A DNA stretch of 64,000 bases from the NCBI RefSeq assembly GCF_023101765.2, contig NC_064215.1, positions 10,478,001-10,542,000 of the forward strand, read 5' to 3'. Position numbers and translations under genes: made by a program. Position 1 is the first letter of the stretch. Every line of letters starts with the position of its first letter. Positions 15,101 through 27,100 of the stretch are shown here, piece by piece. The DNA comes from Spodoptera frugiperda. Lineage: Eukaryota > Arthropoda > Insecta > Lepidoptera > Noctuidae. Under the pieces are notes generated by a model that was not told the origin of the DNA, did no database searches, and worked only from the letters and a program-made list of their open reading frames with translations.

Positions 15101-18100
15101 ACGTGGAGTAGAGGTGAAATGGCATTTTCAATGAAGCCTTAGAACCACTTAGAATTGTTTATTCCAAAGTGACCTTTTCAACTACAGCTACCACAAGTAA
15201 TAAGATTTGGTTACCAAAACATACAGTATAGTAGTCGGTAATATTTTGCTAAAACAATGGAGATGTTATAATAGATAGTTAATTAAGCCTTGGTTTCCAC
15301 ATCCTCAGTGTAACAAAGGAAGTGATCCAATTCCTATTGAGATATACGATGTATGAGAAAATCTGGACCAATTATGAAGTTTTAACATATGCGTCCGAAG
15401 CGTTGTATTGTGGTATTACTCAATCGTTTCCTGGCGAACTTCGACCGTGACCTCCTTCTCTTTGAGGATATGAAGCTAACGATGCGAACTATGAATAGAA
15501 AAAATATAATTTGTATTGGAATTAATGTGATCTTTGCCCTTTAATTTATGAAGTTTAGCAACTATGGCAATGGGATGTGATGGCTAGATAACAACAATAT
15601 GAAATAATCTGTGTAGTACATCGTCTAAAGAGTTTTTTATGTTAAGAGAAATAAGCACTAATTGTGAGCATTTCATTTAGATGTCTGCTCTTAATACTTA
15701 GAGAAGTTAGAAGGGATTTTAAAATATTCATACTTTTTCTACTCCACTGCGTATAAAAAAGTTTTACAGTAACATTAAAATGAGTACCTAAGAACGTGTC
15801 TAATTAATATTCGAAGACTGTGAAAGCAATCTGTCCAAAAAATAAATACTTGTGTAAGAGTTTTGGTACCTACGTGTAAACAAACTTTTTTCATTAGACG
15901 CCTTGCAGAAAGTTGTTATCAGTTTGTCACGTAAAGCAAATAGATGAGGACAGATTGCTCGGTTGGAGAAAGAATAACAGTTAAGAAAAACGTTATTGTT
16001 TCTCGACACCATGATTTCAACAAAACAATATCATTAAAGAACGAAGTCTGTTGGTGTGGAAACGAAGACGTCGTTCACAATATAACAAGAAATAGTAAAA
16101 CTTCAATATGCCTTTACACAAATTTTGAAAATAAACCAACATACACCTAAATTTTAACTCAATTTTTCAACAACATGCTCCTAATATTAAGGTAAGTAAC
16201 ACAATATTGTATCCAGAAGGAAAGCCAAACGCGATGATCCCACAACAATACCTTATAAAGCCTACTATGTATCAAGTTTGCAGCACAACCGAACAACTTT
16301 ATCATCAGAGTTACAAATGAACAGGCAAAAGACTCATTTAGATCAAAATCCAGGCTAAAGACAAGGTTTTGGCAACATTAACTGACGATGAAACAGTATT
16401 TGGAAAATAACTATCAGTGGATTTAAATATTATTGAAATTCGAGGAATGTTATGACTTTTGCTATGTATTTGGAGAATGGAGAACCAACTCTTGTTCAAA
16501 CTTCAATATAATGATCCGAGGTTTTCTCGAGAGTGCACACTTTTGTTGTAGTATGTTCAACCCTCCTTTGAATAGATTTTGCTAGAGGGCATTGAACAAG
16601 TAATGACGTGTTAAAAACAGAACGTGTTGTTCCAAACGATATATTTTCTGGATTTTTCTCTTTAAGATAACAATGAAAACTTTTCTCTTCACGTCATTCG
16701 CATTTTTCACTTTTAAAGAGAAACCTTTATATTTTACCATTATACACTAATTTGTCTACAGAAAACCTGAAATGAAATATTGCAGTATCACCTTCCAAAC
16801 TTTTGATACAGCATTTTCATTCTTATCCAAAGGTTTTAAAGCTCCGTTTTCCAAAGCGTATTTCGTTAAAGGTAATCTGATGCATTAGATATCAGTGCAA
16901 TTCCCTAAATGGCTAACTTTAACCTTTTCAGTGGGTGTGGTTGATGCTACGATTAGATTGAGGTGCGGTCTGTTTTCGACCGAAGTTATATCGTCCACCC
17001 TTAATCAAAATGGTCCAAGATTGATATCATGACGTAGCGAATCCAGATTGAATTAAGTCGGTGTGACATTCCCATTTGTTTGGTAATGACAATGCTGATG
17101 GGGTTATAAGTCTTTTTGTTTGTGATTTTCTTCGTAGCCTAAGACTAGTAACTTAAAACTTTGATATTTTTTTAAGGTGTGGAGACGAATGAATTAAAAT
17201 GGTAGATAAGACTGAAAACGGAGAAAAGTTCAACGTATTACGGTGGTGGGCTTCTTTTACAAGGTTTTAAACTTCTTTTCTATACGTTTAAAGTAATTTG
17301 CAGCTTATTTATTGTACAAACACCTATACATAATGTTGTAAGAAACATTAGAATCAGGGAAATGAAACATATTGCCATACATCATATGATTATCTACGAG
17401 GAAAATGCTACCAATATTGTTTTATTAAACCTGTTCAGCCTGTCCATGCAATCTGATACTGCAGAGATAAAAAAAGTCGGTTACATTGCATTATCAGACA
17501 TTTTGGCACTTCTATAAATATTACTCATATTTTATGTGAAGTGTCAGGTAGGAACAGTGCAAGAGTTACTGAGAATTTGCAAGCCCAAAACAGCTTTCAT
17601 ATCGAAGGAATTGAAACCGCTGGATCGGTAGTCTATCGCATTTAGGACCCAAAACCCATTGCAAATTGTTCAAAAAAGACATATTTGTTTCACAATACAC
17701 CTGGAATAAAAAAAAGAAACTTTACAAATAGACTCTGTCTGTTTTACAAAGACATGCTCATAAAGATCAGAAGAACAGTTCAGATCTTTAAACTCGTTAA
17801 TCGACTGAATGAACATCGTTTTAATTACAAGGAAAACGTACTCTAGTTCAGACGAAGTGCTATTGAAACTTCGTCTGATTCTTAACTACTCTATGGAAGA
17901 GCAATTAAAGTCAATATGAAGTTCTATTTGAAGGCTGAAACTACTGAACAAGATCATAGCTTTTATGTAGTAGATAGATTACTTAGTATTCGTCATAAAG
18001 AAGGAATTGATGCAGAATGAGGGTCTCATAGCCACTAGAGGAGTTAGCTCAGCCTAAGGTCTACTAACTAACAGAAAATTAGCCAATGTAGGTTGTTTAT

Positions 18101-21100
18101 TTATTTTTAGTCCCATCCTCCCTACTCCTCTCTGTGCCACGGCTTTTTGTAAATATTAAAATATAAACTAGTCAGTCAAATTGTTGTATTAGCTAAACTT
18201 ATTGGATTAATAAGGCCTAATGCGTCACTAGTGCCATCTCGTGAACTCAAAATCGAAAACTGTGATAAAAATAAAAATGTCAACTCTGCACTCTGCTACT
18301 AATAGAACTTATAAATACTAAAACTTTAATGCGTTCGTAAAAATATTTCGTAATAAATACACCACACTAAACGCAGTGCAGCCATTTTTAAAACTGCAAC
18401 AGCTTTGAACGACCCAAATTAATTTGGAACCGTCCTCAAAAACGTCCAGTTTTAAAGTCGTTTCGTGTCATCACTGGCAGGAAAAATATTTTTAAAATTG
18501 GGAGTTCCATTCGGTTGGAGTAGGAATAGTGGCACCGGCTTTTTGCGGTGGACATTAGTGTCGACATTTTAGTTCCATTAAATGGAAGTATGTTTGGGCG
18601 CAAACCTGGGTTCTGTAGTACCACGGAATACAGAATCTAGTATTCCATGTGTCTCCAAAACAGTCTCCAGAGACGTCTGTTCATGATAAGCTCAAAAACT
18701 ATTGAACAGATTTGAATATGACTTCCATCATTTAATAGACTAACGGTTTATAAAAGTGTAAAATCCGTGAAGGTTTGAGTACCGTAGTGGAAACTGCAGA
18801 CGAAAAGCTAGATAACATTAAATATAATAGAGATACACAATCTTATAAATAAAATAATTCAGTCTGAGATTAGCCTCAATGCAATTCAAAGTTCAACAAA
18901 CGCTATATTTTATTGGCAAGTGTTTCGTAGGCGTCTCGCTGTCTGCCCGGTAATCTTATGAATCATCTTTAATCTCGTGTTTACTTTATATTGCAATGTT
19001 TTGTTCTCTACGTTACAACATAGTATTAGTAATTTTGATTGTAAAATATCTGATCGATGTTATTGTATTCTGGTCGTTATCTTGTATCTAACAGATGTCA
19101 TGTTTGTTTATCTGGTTGTTTAGTAACCTTGCATGTTACTCATTGTTAGAAAGACTTGCTTGTAACTTGTCTAGATTATCATTAATCATCATGGTTGCGT
19201 TTGCCGAAGATCTTGAGTTTTCGTGTATACAAGAACAGTTTTGGCTTGTTTTTTTAGCCCACAGGGCTTTTGTTTTTTAGGTTATTCTGCATACCTTTAT
19301 ATCGAATGTCGATACCAAAGATGTGTTTTCAATAGGAGCGAATTCATCGTTAATGTACGAGTCCGATTCTAGCGAAACGTCCATTTTAGGTGCTCCAGTT
19401 CTGCCAAGGACAACTAAAACTGTAAGGCCTTTTAGAACATAAGTTTTCTGGGGCCATTCAAACAAAGTAGAATATGGAAATAAGTACAGCAAGATTCGAC
19501 TTAAAATGGACTCCTTCGCAAATTTCAGATGTTTTTAGTCCAAAAGCGATCTGTTTACATGTACATTACAATAAGAGAACAGTAACACAGTTAGTCACGG
19601 GTAAATGAACTGGCGGTTCAAAATGTTTTGCTAAAGGTTTACTTTATTTTCTGCACCGCTTCACTCGCTGCATTGTATATTCGGTTAATTTCATTCCATT
19701 TTCGCAAACAATGAACATTTTATGTTGCCCTAATTTGTTCATGGAAGACAACTAAAGCATCTTAAAGAAGATGAAATGAAATATTTTATTTATTTAAAGG
19801 GAGTTTGTGATGGAAAAGAAGCAGATGCAGATTGTAAGTCATTGCAGATCCAGCCAAGCAAGTTGCTATAAGGGATAGAAACAAGGAATCAGGTCAAAAT
19901 GTCGTAAAAGATTGGTCACAAATAGTGGAAAGTGAAGGAGATCAAATTGGTGAATAAGTGACTATGTTGTTTTGTTAGAATATTGCTCTGATTTTAGAAA
20001 AAGCATTCCTATTACTTAAAGAAATGAATGCTATTTGCATTCATCACTTTTCATGCAATGATGTTAAAGAGAGTTCTCAAATAAAACTGCATCAGATTTA
20101 TTGGCTTCTTGCCAAATGTAGTAAATCCGTAGTAAGGAATATTTTACTTGGTCATCAATATTCCGGTATCTTCCATAAAAGCTTGCCGTATAGACGCCTG
20201 TATCTGACGTTTCGGTTATAAATCTTTTTGATATGAATATGTTATGAATTGAAACCTCATGAAGTGGCTTTAGATTGACGTTCATAGATTGTTCAAGTGT
20301 AATTTGATAAAGATATCTATACAATTCATTTGTTGTAACTCAAGTGAACTCAATAAGCGACAATTTTAGAATGATTTATTTAGTTAGTTATAGGGGAAAG
20401 TTCCATGCCAAAATTGACAGGCGGAAATTGACAAATTACTCACATAATATGCATCTGCAAATTCCATAACACACACCGAAAAGTATAGCAATTTAGACAA
20501 TATTATGACCATTGTTAGCCTTGATAATACAGTGGATGGACATTATGGTATCAAAGCCGCCATTAAGCTCACGCACCATGATCACACAAATAGAAATGAC
20601 AGAATAGAAACGTAGTATAATAACACTCGTCTCTTTGATCCGTGAGCATAACAGCGAATAAGTGCAGTGCGATTATCGTGACCACTTTCTAATTCCCGAC
20701 CTGCAACACAACCCACTATTTAAATGGAGCTGAACTGTCGTCTGATAACCGGTGATGTTTCAGCTGATATGAAACACTGGAATTATATTAATAAAACATC
20801 GGATGCTAAACTAGATAGACTTGAGAGAAATCTTCGAGCTTTTCGTTTTCTAGTAATACCAGTGAGTTAGCAATGATTTCTATTTCACCTATTTTGTGGA
20901 TCTCTCTTATAATGGTCATCTTTAGTTTTATGTTTTCACTAAATTGTCAGTTACAAAAGACCATTCCTAATTTTGTATTGTTTTCATCTCAACCGACTCT
21001 ATAGAGTCAGAACATAACTTCTCACCTTCACCTTTATGTTACGATATTTTAGAGAGCCTTTTGTACAATGTACAAGTTTATCTGTATGCAAAGCTAAATA

Positions 21101-24100
21101 TCAAATTCAACACTGGCATCGGAGACAAAGAGCTAGGTCAGACAATAAACCAAACTATTTGCTTGCAATACCCCAACTGGCATTTGTAGACTAAATTGTC
21201 GAACGGTCGAACGTGAGCATGGTAACAAGAGAATTCAGGAGAATAGTCATTTTGTTGGCTTTGCAAAGGAAAATCGAGCTTTCGTACTATCAAAATAACA
21301 TTTTCTAACCAAACATTAAGAGGAGTGTTTATTTCTAGTGCAAACATTACTAAATGGGAGCACATTTGCAGGATCATTTTGCACAAATTGTAATACTTTT
21401 TCATACACGAAACGAGCTGAATGTTCCTAGCTATTTCGCTACCAAAGAGAGCACGCTATAAAACGAACATTTTATGTCTACACGTGGCCTTAAATGTGTC
21501 GTGTGTTAAAATAACTAAAATTCCAGAGAATAATTTACACGTTTACGATGAAACCAAGTGAAAGATTTCTCTCAGTTGACTAAATATCATAGAGGTCAAA
21601 GGTTTAAGGTGGCCCACGCAAAATTGCCTTGGTCAACCGCTCCTAATTTTCAACTAACCTTCGGGTCAGAGACAGATCGATAAAAGTCAGAAAGTAACGT
21701 TTAAGTTTTGATGACAAATGTAATAGAAAGTTTAGATAAAGAGAACTACTTTTCAGGATGCATATCAGTAGTTGTGAATTTGTAATTGTGTAACGAATTT
21801 GTACACATATTTCTCTACTGAAAAGATACATTTCTTGGCAGGGAGGATACATTCAGGAGATGATTGGTCATCCCAAGACCAAAATGGTTTCACCACAATT
21901 CTCTAAATTTTGAAATGCAATGAGTCAACCTGTTTCGCTGAGAATAACACGACTAGTATGAGTTAGTAACAAAATACCTATATTAACGTGAAATGTGCGT
22001 TGTGTGAAGGTTACCGGAGGCCCAATCTTCCCAATCTCCGATTCCCCAACAACCCTTAAATTCCTAACCCCCAAAATGCTGGCAACGCACTTGTAACGCC
22101 TCTGGTGTTTCAAGTATCCATGGGCGGTGGCGATTGCTTACCATCAGGTGATACGTATGCTTGTTTACCATAAAAAAAAAAATTTGGCCTAACCTCACCC
22201 CAAAAACATTCAAGGTCCTACTACGTCTAGGCCAGACCCTTTGTAAGTGTACTCCATTCATTCCAGTTGCACCGGTTTTCGAATGTCAAAGAGGCGAACA
22301 TGATTTATGGCAGTTTGGACTACTTGCTTTACAGTTTACCGTTTCTTTCTAATATTAGAAAAGCTAAATATAGTCTGTGTACACGGAGGAAACTAGATCG
22401 GTGTTCGGTGCATTCCGAAATGTTATGTATCTGTTTTGACAGAACTCAGAAGCAACGTCTTTGAAGATGGTTGAAATGTTTTTCTAAGTAAAGTTTAATG
22501 AGGTCGATATATTATTGTGAATGCAGATTCTACGTACGTATTTATCAATTTCATTATTGCGAAAGGTATAGGTTAGCAATACTTGGTGTAAATGTTAAAG
22601 ATATTTAGAAATATTAAGATTACTTATTAAGATTTTTATTACAGGTTCACTACTTTATACTGCGTCTTATTTTATTGTATGGAATTACACAAAACTAGTT
22701 GATTGCGGTATACTGACAAGAAATAGGTTTGTGTTATGATCAGGAGAACAATATTGATAAAGTTAGGTAATGTTTATCGATTATAATAGTTAATCGATAT
22801 TATACTTTGTAAATAAATTAAAGCTGCTTAAGTAAATAAATATTATTTAGTTTTTTACGCACTTTTCAAAAGTTTAAGTATCTAAGATTTCTGGTGTGGT
22901 CAAATAGAATTTTCTTTAGAAACGTTTCTTATACAAAATGTCACAATTATTAAGTGGCTTTCAATCTCCACTTGTCACAAAACTGAAGATTTAAAAAATA
23001 AAAATACTCTCGCTTTCCTGTCGGGACGTGTTCGGTGAAGTTGACTCATTCGGATCCTTACATCAACCACAGACTGTGGGTGGATCGTCTTGGGATTAAG
23101 CGATAAAGGTACTCTTTAAAACCTTATTTCGAATTAAATGACGATATGTTAACGACCTGCTTTGAATACATTAATTGGGAATTTGGGATTGAGGAAATTA
23201 AATGCGTTTTTGAACAATAAGAACAATACTTTGATTTAACTTGTCGTTGTTAATAGTTACGTAAGAAAAGATATTCGAATATTTATGATTCGAATAATAA
23301 ATAGCATACATTATAATTGCTATCAACAAGATTTTATCCAACAAAAGGTAATAAACAAAATCAAAAGACGAATCTAAGTTGGGTAATCTCATTGTATTAA
23401 AGCTCTTTAAATATTCAGAACACTGAATTTAAAATTCTATATCAAAATTTAGGTTAGTGTAGTATAAACCAAAGCATTTGAGAACTCATTAAAATTCTAT
23501 GTTCTAAATACTTGTTTAAAGAGAACTATCTGTCGGCCAAACAAATTGGTTGTTCGTGTCGAGCCGGGAATTTTTCAGGCGAGTGGTTTGACCTAACTGT
23601 ACATTCCAGACCGACCTAGATTCGAACAAAACTTTTTCGTGTTTAGTCACGATTTGTAGTTTTCTACTTTTCTATAAAACGCTCAGTTCCTATTTCCCTA
23701 GTCGATGGATTTATATGCAACTTGACAGTTGATTTCAAAAATGGAATCGGGATTTCGCGCCATCTTTTTTTTTATTGAAAGTGAGCGTCGGGTGATGGCT
23801 GGAAGTGGCGCATTCAGTCAAACGCGAGAAATAGGATTTTAATTTTATTAGGAAACAGAATAAAACTCTTTTGGGAAGGAAATATTTTCGGAATGTGCGT
23901 TAAAAGGATTTCTTTTTATTTTTAATGTTTCTTTTAACATTTAGAAATGTTTGTCCCCTGACAAGAATTTCTGTTAGATTTTTCCATGTCAAGTTGTCAA
24001 CTGTTTTTGTTTACAAAAGATAATAAAAATTCGAACAAAATATTTAGTCCATTGAAATGTTACATGAGCTTTACATTTTTTAGAGGACGCAATTTTATTT

Positions 24101-27100
24101 TTTGATCATGTAGGGGGGTCAATAGAAGCTTAACTTGAAGTTTGTGGGGTCGCCACCCTTGTCCCTCGGCCGCCATCTTGGAAAAAGGGATGGAAATACT
24201 TTTTTTGCTATATCTCGGAAACTATGCATCGTAATAAAATTTTTAAAATCATAATTTGTAGAAAATTATTTTGCCTACAAATATGTTTAATAACTTTTTG
24301 CCCTAAATTAACAATTAAAGAAGTTATAAGTAAAAAAGTGAAATTTTGGTAATAAAATTTTCTCTTTTGCTCTATAACTTTTTTTACATTTTATAAATAA
24401 ATGGCTTCAGACCAATCTTGTAGAATATTTTTCGGGAAAAAATTTTCCCTACAACTGTTTTCAATTTCATTCATTAGAAACTCAGTTACAGCGCTCCGAA
24501 GTTAACCGGGTTCGTCAAATTAGTCCAGTCAAATAAGCTTAAATTAGGTAAGAATCTCGGAATGCGAGATGACCAGCTGTAATTTTGTAAAAACTTGTAT
24601 ATTGACACCCTAAAACTTGTCTCAAAACCATGGTATATATGGTAGGGTGTAAGCAACTCTTAAAATTCAGGGTCAAAGGTCCCAAAAATCGTTCTTTTGC
24701 GGTTTTTTGGAAATAACTCATTTCCTATGGGTTTTTGGTATTTGTATTCATTATCAATATTGTAGAATACAAAATTCTCTACAACTTTTGTCTAATTTTT
24801 TTTTACATGGTGAACCGTTGTCGAGTTAGAGGGCGGAGAACGCACGGTCAATTTTCCACTTTGGAAGCGTCTATCTTTCAAACAATTGAATTTGACGAAA
24901 AATGGTTTTAGAAACCATAACGTCTTTTTTAATGTCCTATCCATAACCAACCATCACGGATAGGTTAGCTGAAAAAAAAATGTCTGATGTGATGCAGTGA
25001 CCATGCGTTCTCCTCCCTCTAACTCGACAACGGTTCACCATGTAAAAAAAAATTAGACAAAAGTTGTAGAGAATTTTGTATTCTACAATATTGATAATGA
25101 ATACAAATACCAAAAACCCATAGGAAATGAGTTATTTCCAAAAAACCGCAAAAGAACGATTTTTGGGACCTTTGACCCTGAATTTTAAGAGTTGCTTACA
25201 CCCTACCATATATACCATGGTTTTGAGACAAGTTTTAGGGTGTCAATATACAAGTTTTTACAAAATTACAGCTGGTCATCTCGCATTCCGAGATTCTTAC
25301 CTAATTTAAGCTTATTTGACTGGACTAATTTGACGAACCCGGTTAACTTCGGAGCGCTGTAACTGAGTTTCTAATGAATGAAATTGAAAACAGTTGTAGG
25401 GAAAAATTTTTCTCGAAAAATATTCTACAAGATTGGTCTGAAGCCATTTATTTATAAAATGTAAAAAAAAGTTATAGAGCAAAAGAGAAAATTTTATTAC
25501 CAAAATTTCACTTTTTTACTTATAACTTCTTTAATTGTTAATTTAGGGCAAAAAGTTATTAAACATATTTGTAGGCAAAATAATTTTCTACAAATTATGA
25601 TTTTAAAAATTTTATTACGATGCATAGTTTCCGAGATATAGCAAAAAAAGTATTTCCATCCCTTTTTCCAAGATGGCGGCCGAGGGACAAGGGTGGCGAC
25701 CCCACAAACTTCAAGTTAAGCTTCTATTGACCCCCCTACATGATCAAAAATTAAAATTGCGTCCTCTAAAAAATGCATAATTCGGCCCTCAAATTGTAAC
25801 ATTTCAATGGACTAATTCGTTTTCATGAATCATGAAACAGTATTGTTTTGCATTGGTTTTGTTTCAAGTTGTATTGTTTTATACCTTTTGCCTTTGCCAT
25901 AAAGTAAAAATGTCAATGACCCTTGTATTTTTTCTTATTCTCCCATCGTATTTTTTCTTCGATCAACTAAAGTATTATTTTCAGTATTTTCGAATAAGAT
26001 AACGGAAGATCTAATGAGATTGAAATTAAATTAAGATTGTTTCTTAAATATCCGATAAAATTAGCGTTACCTACGTACGTCGAATCAACACTTAAATATA
26101 AATTATAACGCAAACGCGAATTACTCTTTTACCCATTAATTAATACCAATCAACATCATATGGCAAGCGACTTGTGAAACAAACAATTTATTCACATACA
26201 TTCTCCAGATTTCCATAAACAATTTATTCCTTCAGTTAACACGTACCTATTATCATAACGTTATATTTTATCAATGACCTATTTTCACAAAATAATGAAT
26301 AGTCGATTATAATCGATACTGTATCTTTTATGCGTTAGTTAGGTCAACATTGTTTTTGGTATATCAATAAAAAAAATATTTAGAGAAGTTTTGTTCGTTC
26401 GAGATTTAAAAAGTAAAAAAATAATATTATTCTATGGCTTCTGTGCCTAAAAAGTAAAAACAGGATTCTACTTTTAAAACTCTGTTGTCCGTCTGTCTGT
26501 CTGTCTGTCAGTAGGCTGAACTGTTATAAGTAGCTACTAGCAAATTTTCTTTTCCGCAAATGATTTTGTTCCATTTTTTTACGTTGGCTCCAGTCCGAGT
26601 CTGACTTCTTAGTCAGTATTTTTTAGTTCAGTTATTAGGTAGTAAAGTATGAAATTAGGTACTAGGTAACAAAATAGTTTTAATGAAATGTTACCAAAAT
26701 ACCTAAAAATATGAACGTCACATTATTAGGTAAAATCACACCACAGTTTACGTCAGTTACTCAACAGTTTTATTGGTTTAAGTTTAAATGAAAATCGTTT
26801 ATCTGTACCTAAGTATAGGTACCTACTTAACTAAATAAAAACCACCGGGTTGTGGTCTGGATGTAACGTATAGGCAGGTTTTCATGTTACTGTGTAGTTA
26901 CCAGGTTTTCATACCAATAGGTATGTAAGGTACCTATATACCTATACCTACGTATTTAAATTATTTTATAACTAGCTTCTGTCAGCAGCTTCGGCCGCGT
27001 TCCTAAATCCTATCACCCAAGCTAGCTTATACACTGTCTGTATACCAAATCTCATCAAAATCCGTTCAGTAGTTTCAGCGTGATTGACGGACAAACGTCC

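Noticed and set aside
17849..17877. 10 bp stem (CAGACGAAGT / ACTTCGTCTG) as a regulatory hairpin
   Set aside because: Short, isolated and within decayed sequence; expected by chance at this scale.
22161..22464. Overlapping plus-strand frames next to a family C repeat
   Set aside because: The first begins inside the repeat tail; the second has no known relative. Kept only as intronic DNA.
24539..25309. Identical 60-codon open frames on opposite strands
   Set aside because: They are the same sequence in the two arms of the palindrome; neither has a gene-like context or known domain.
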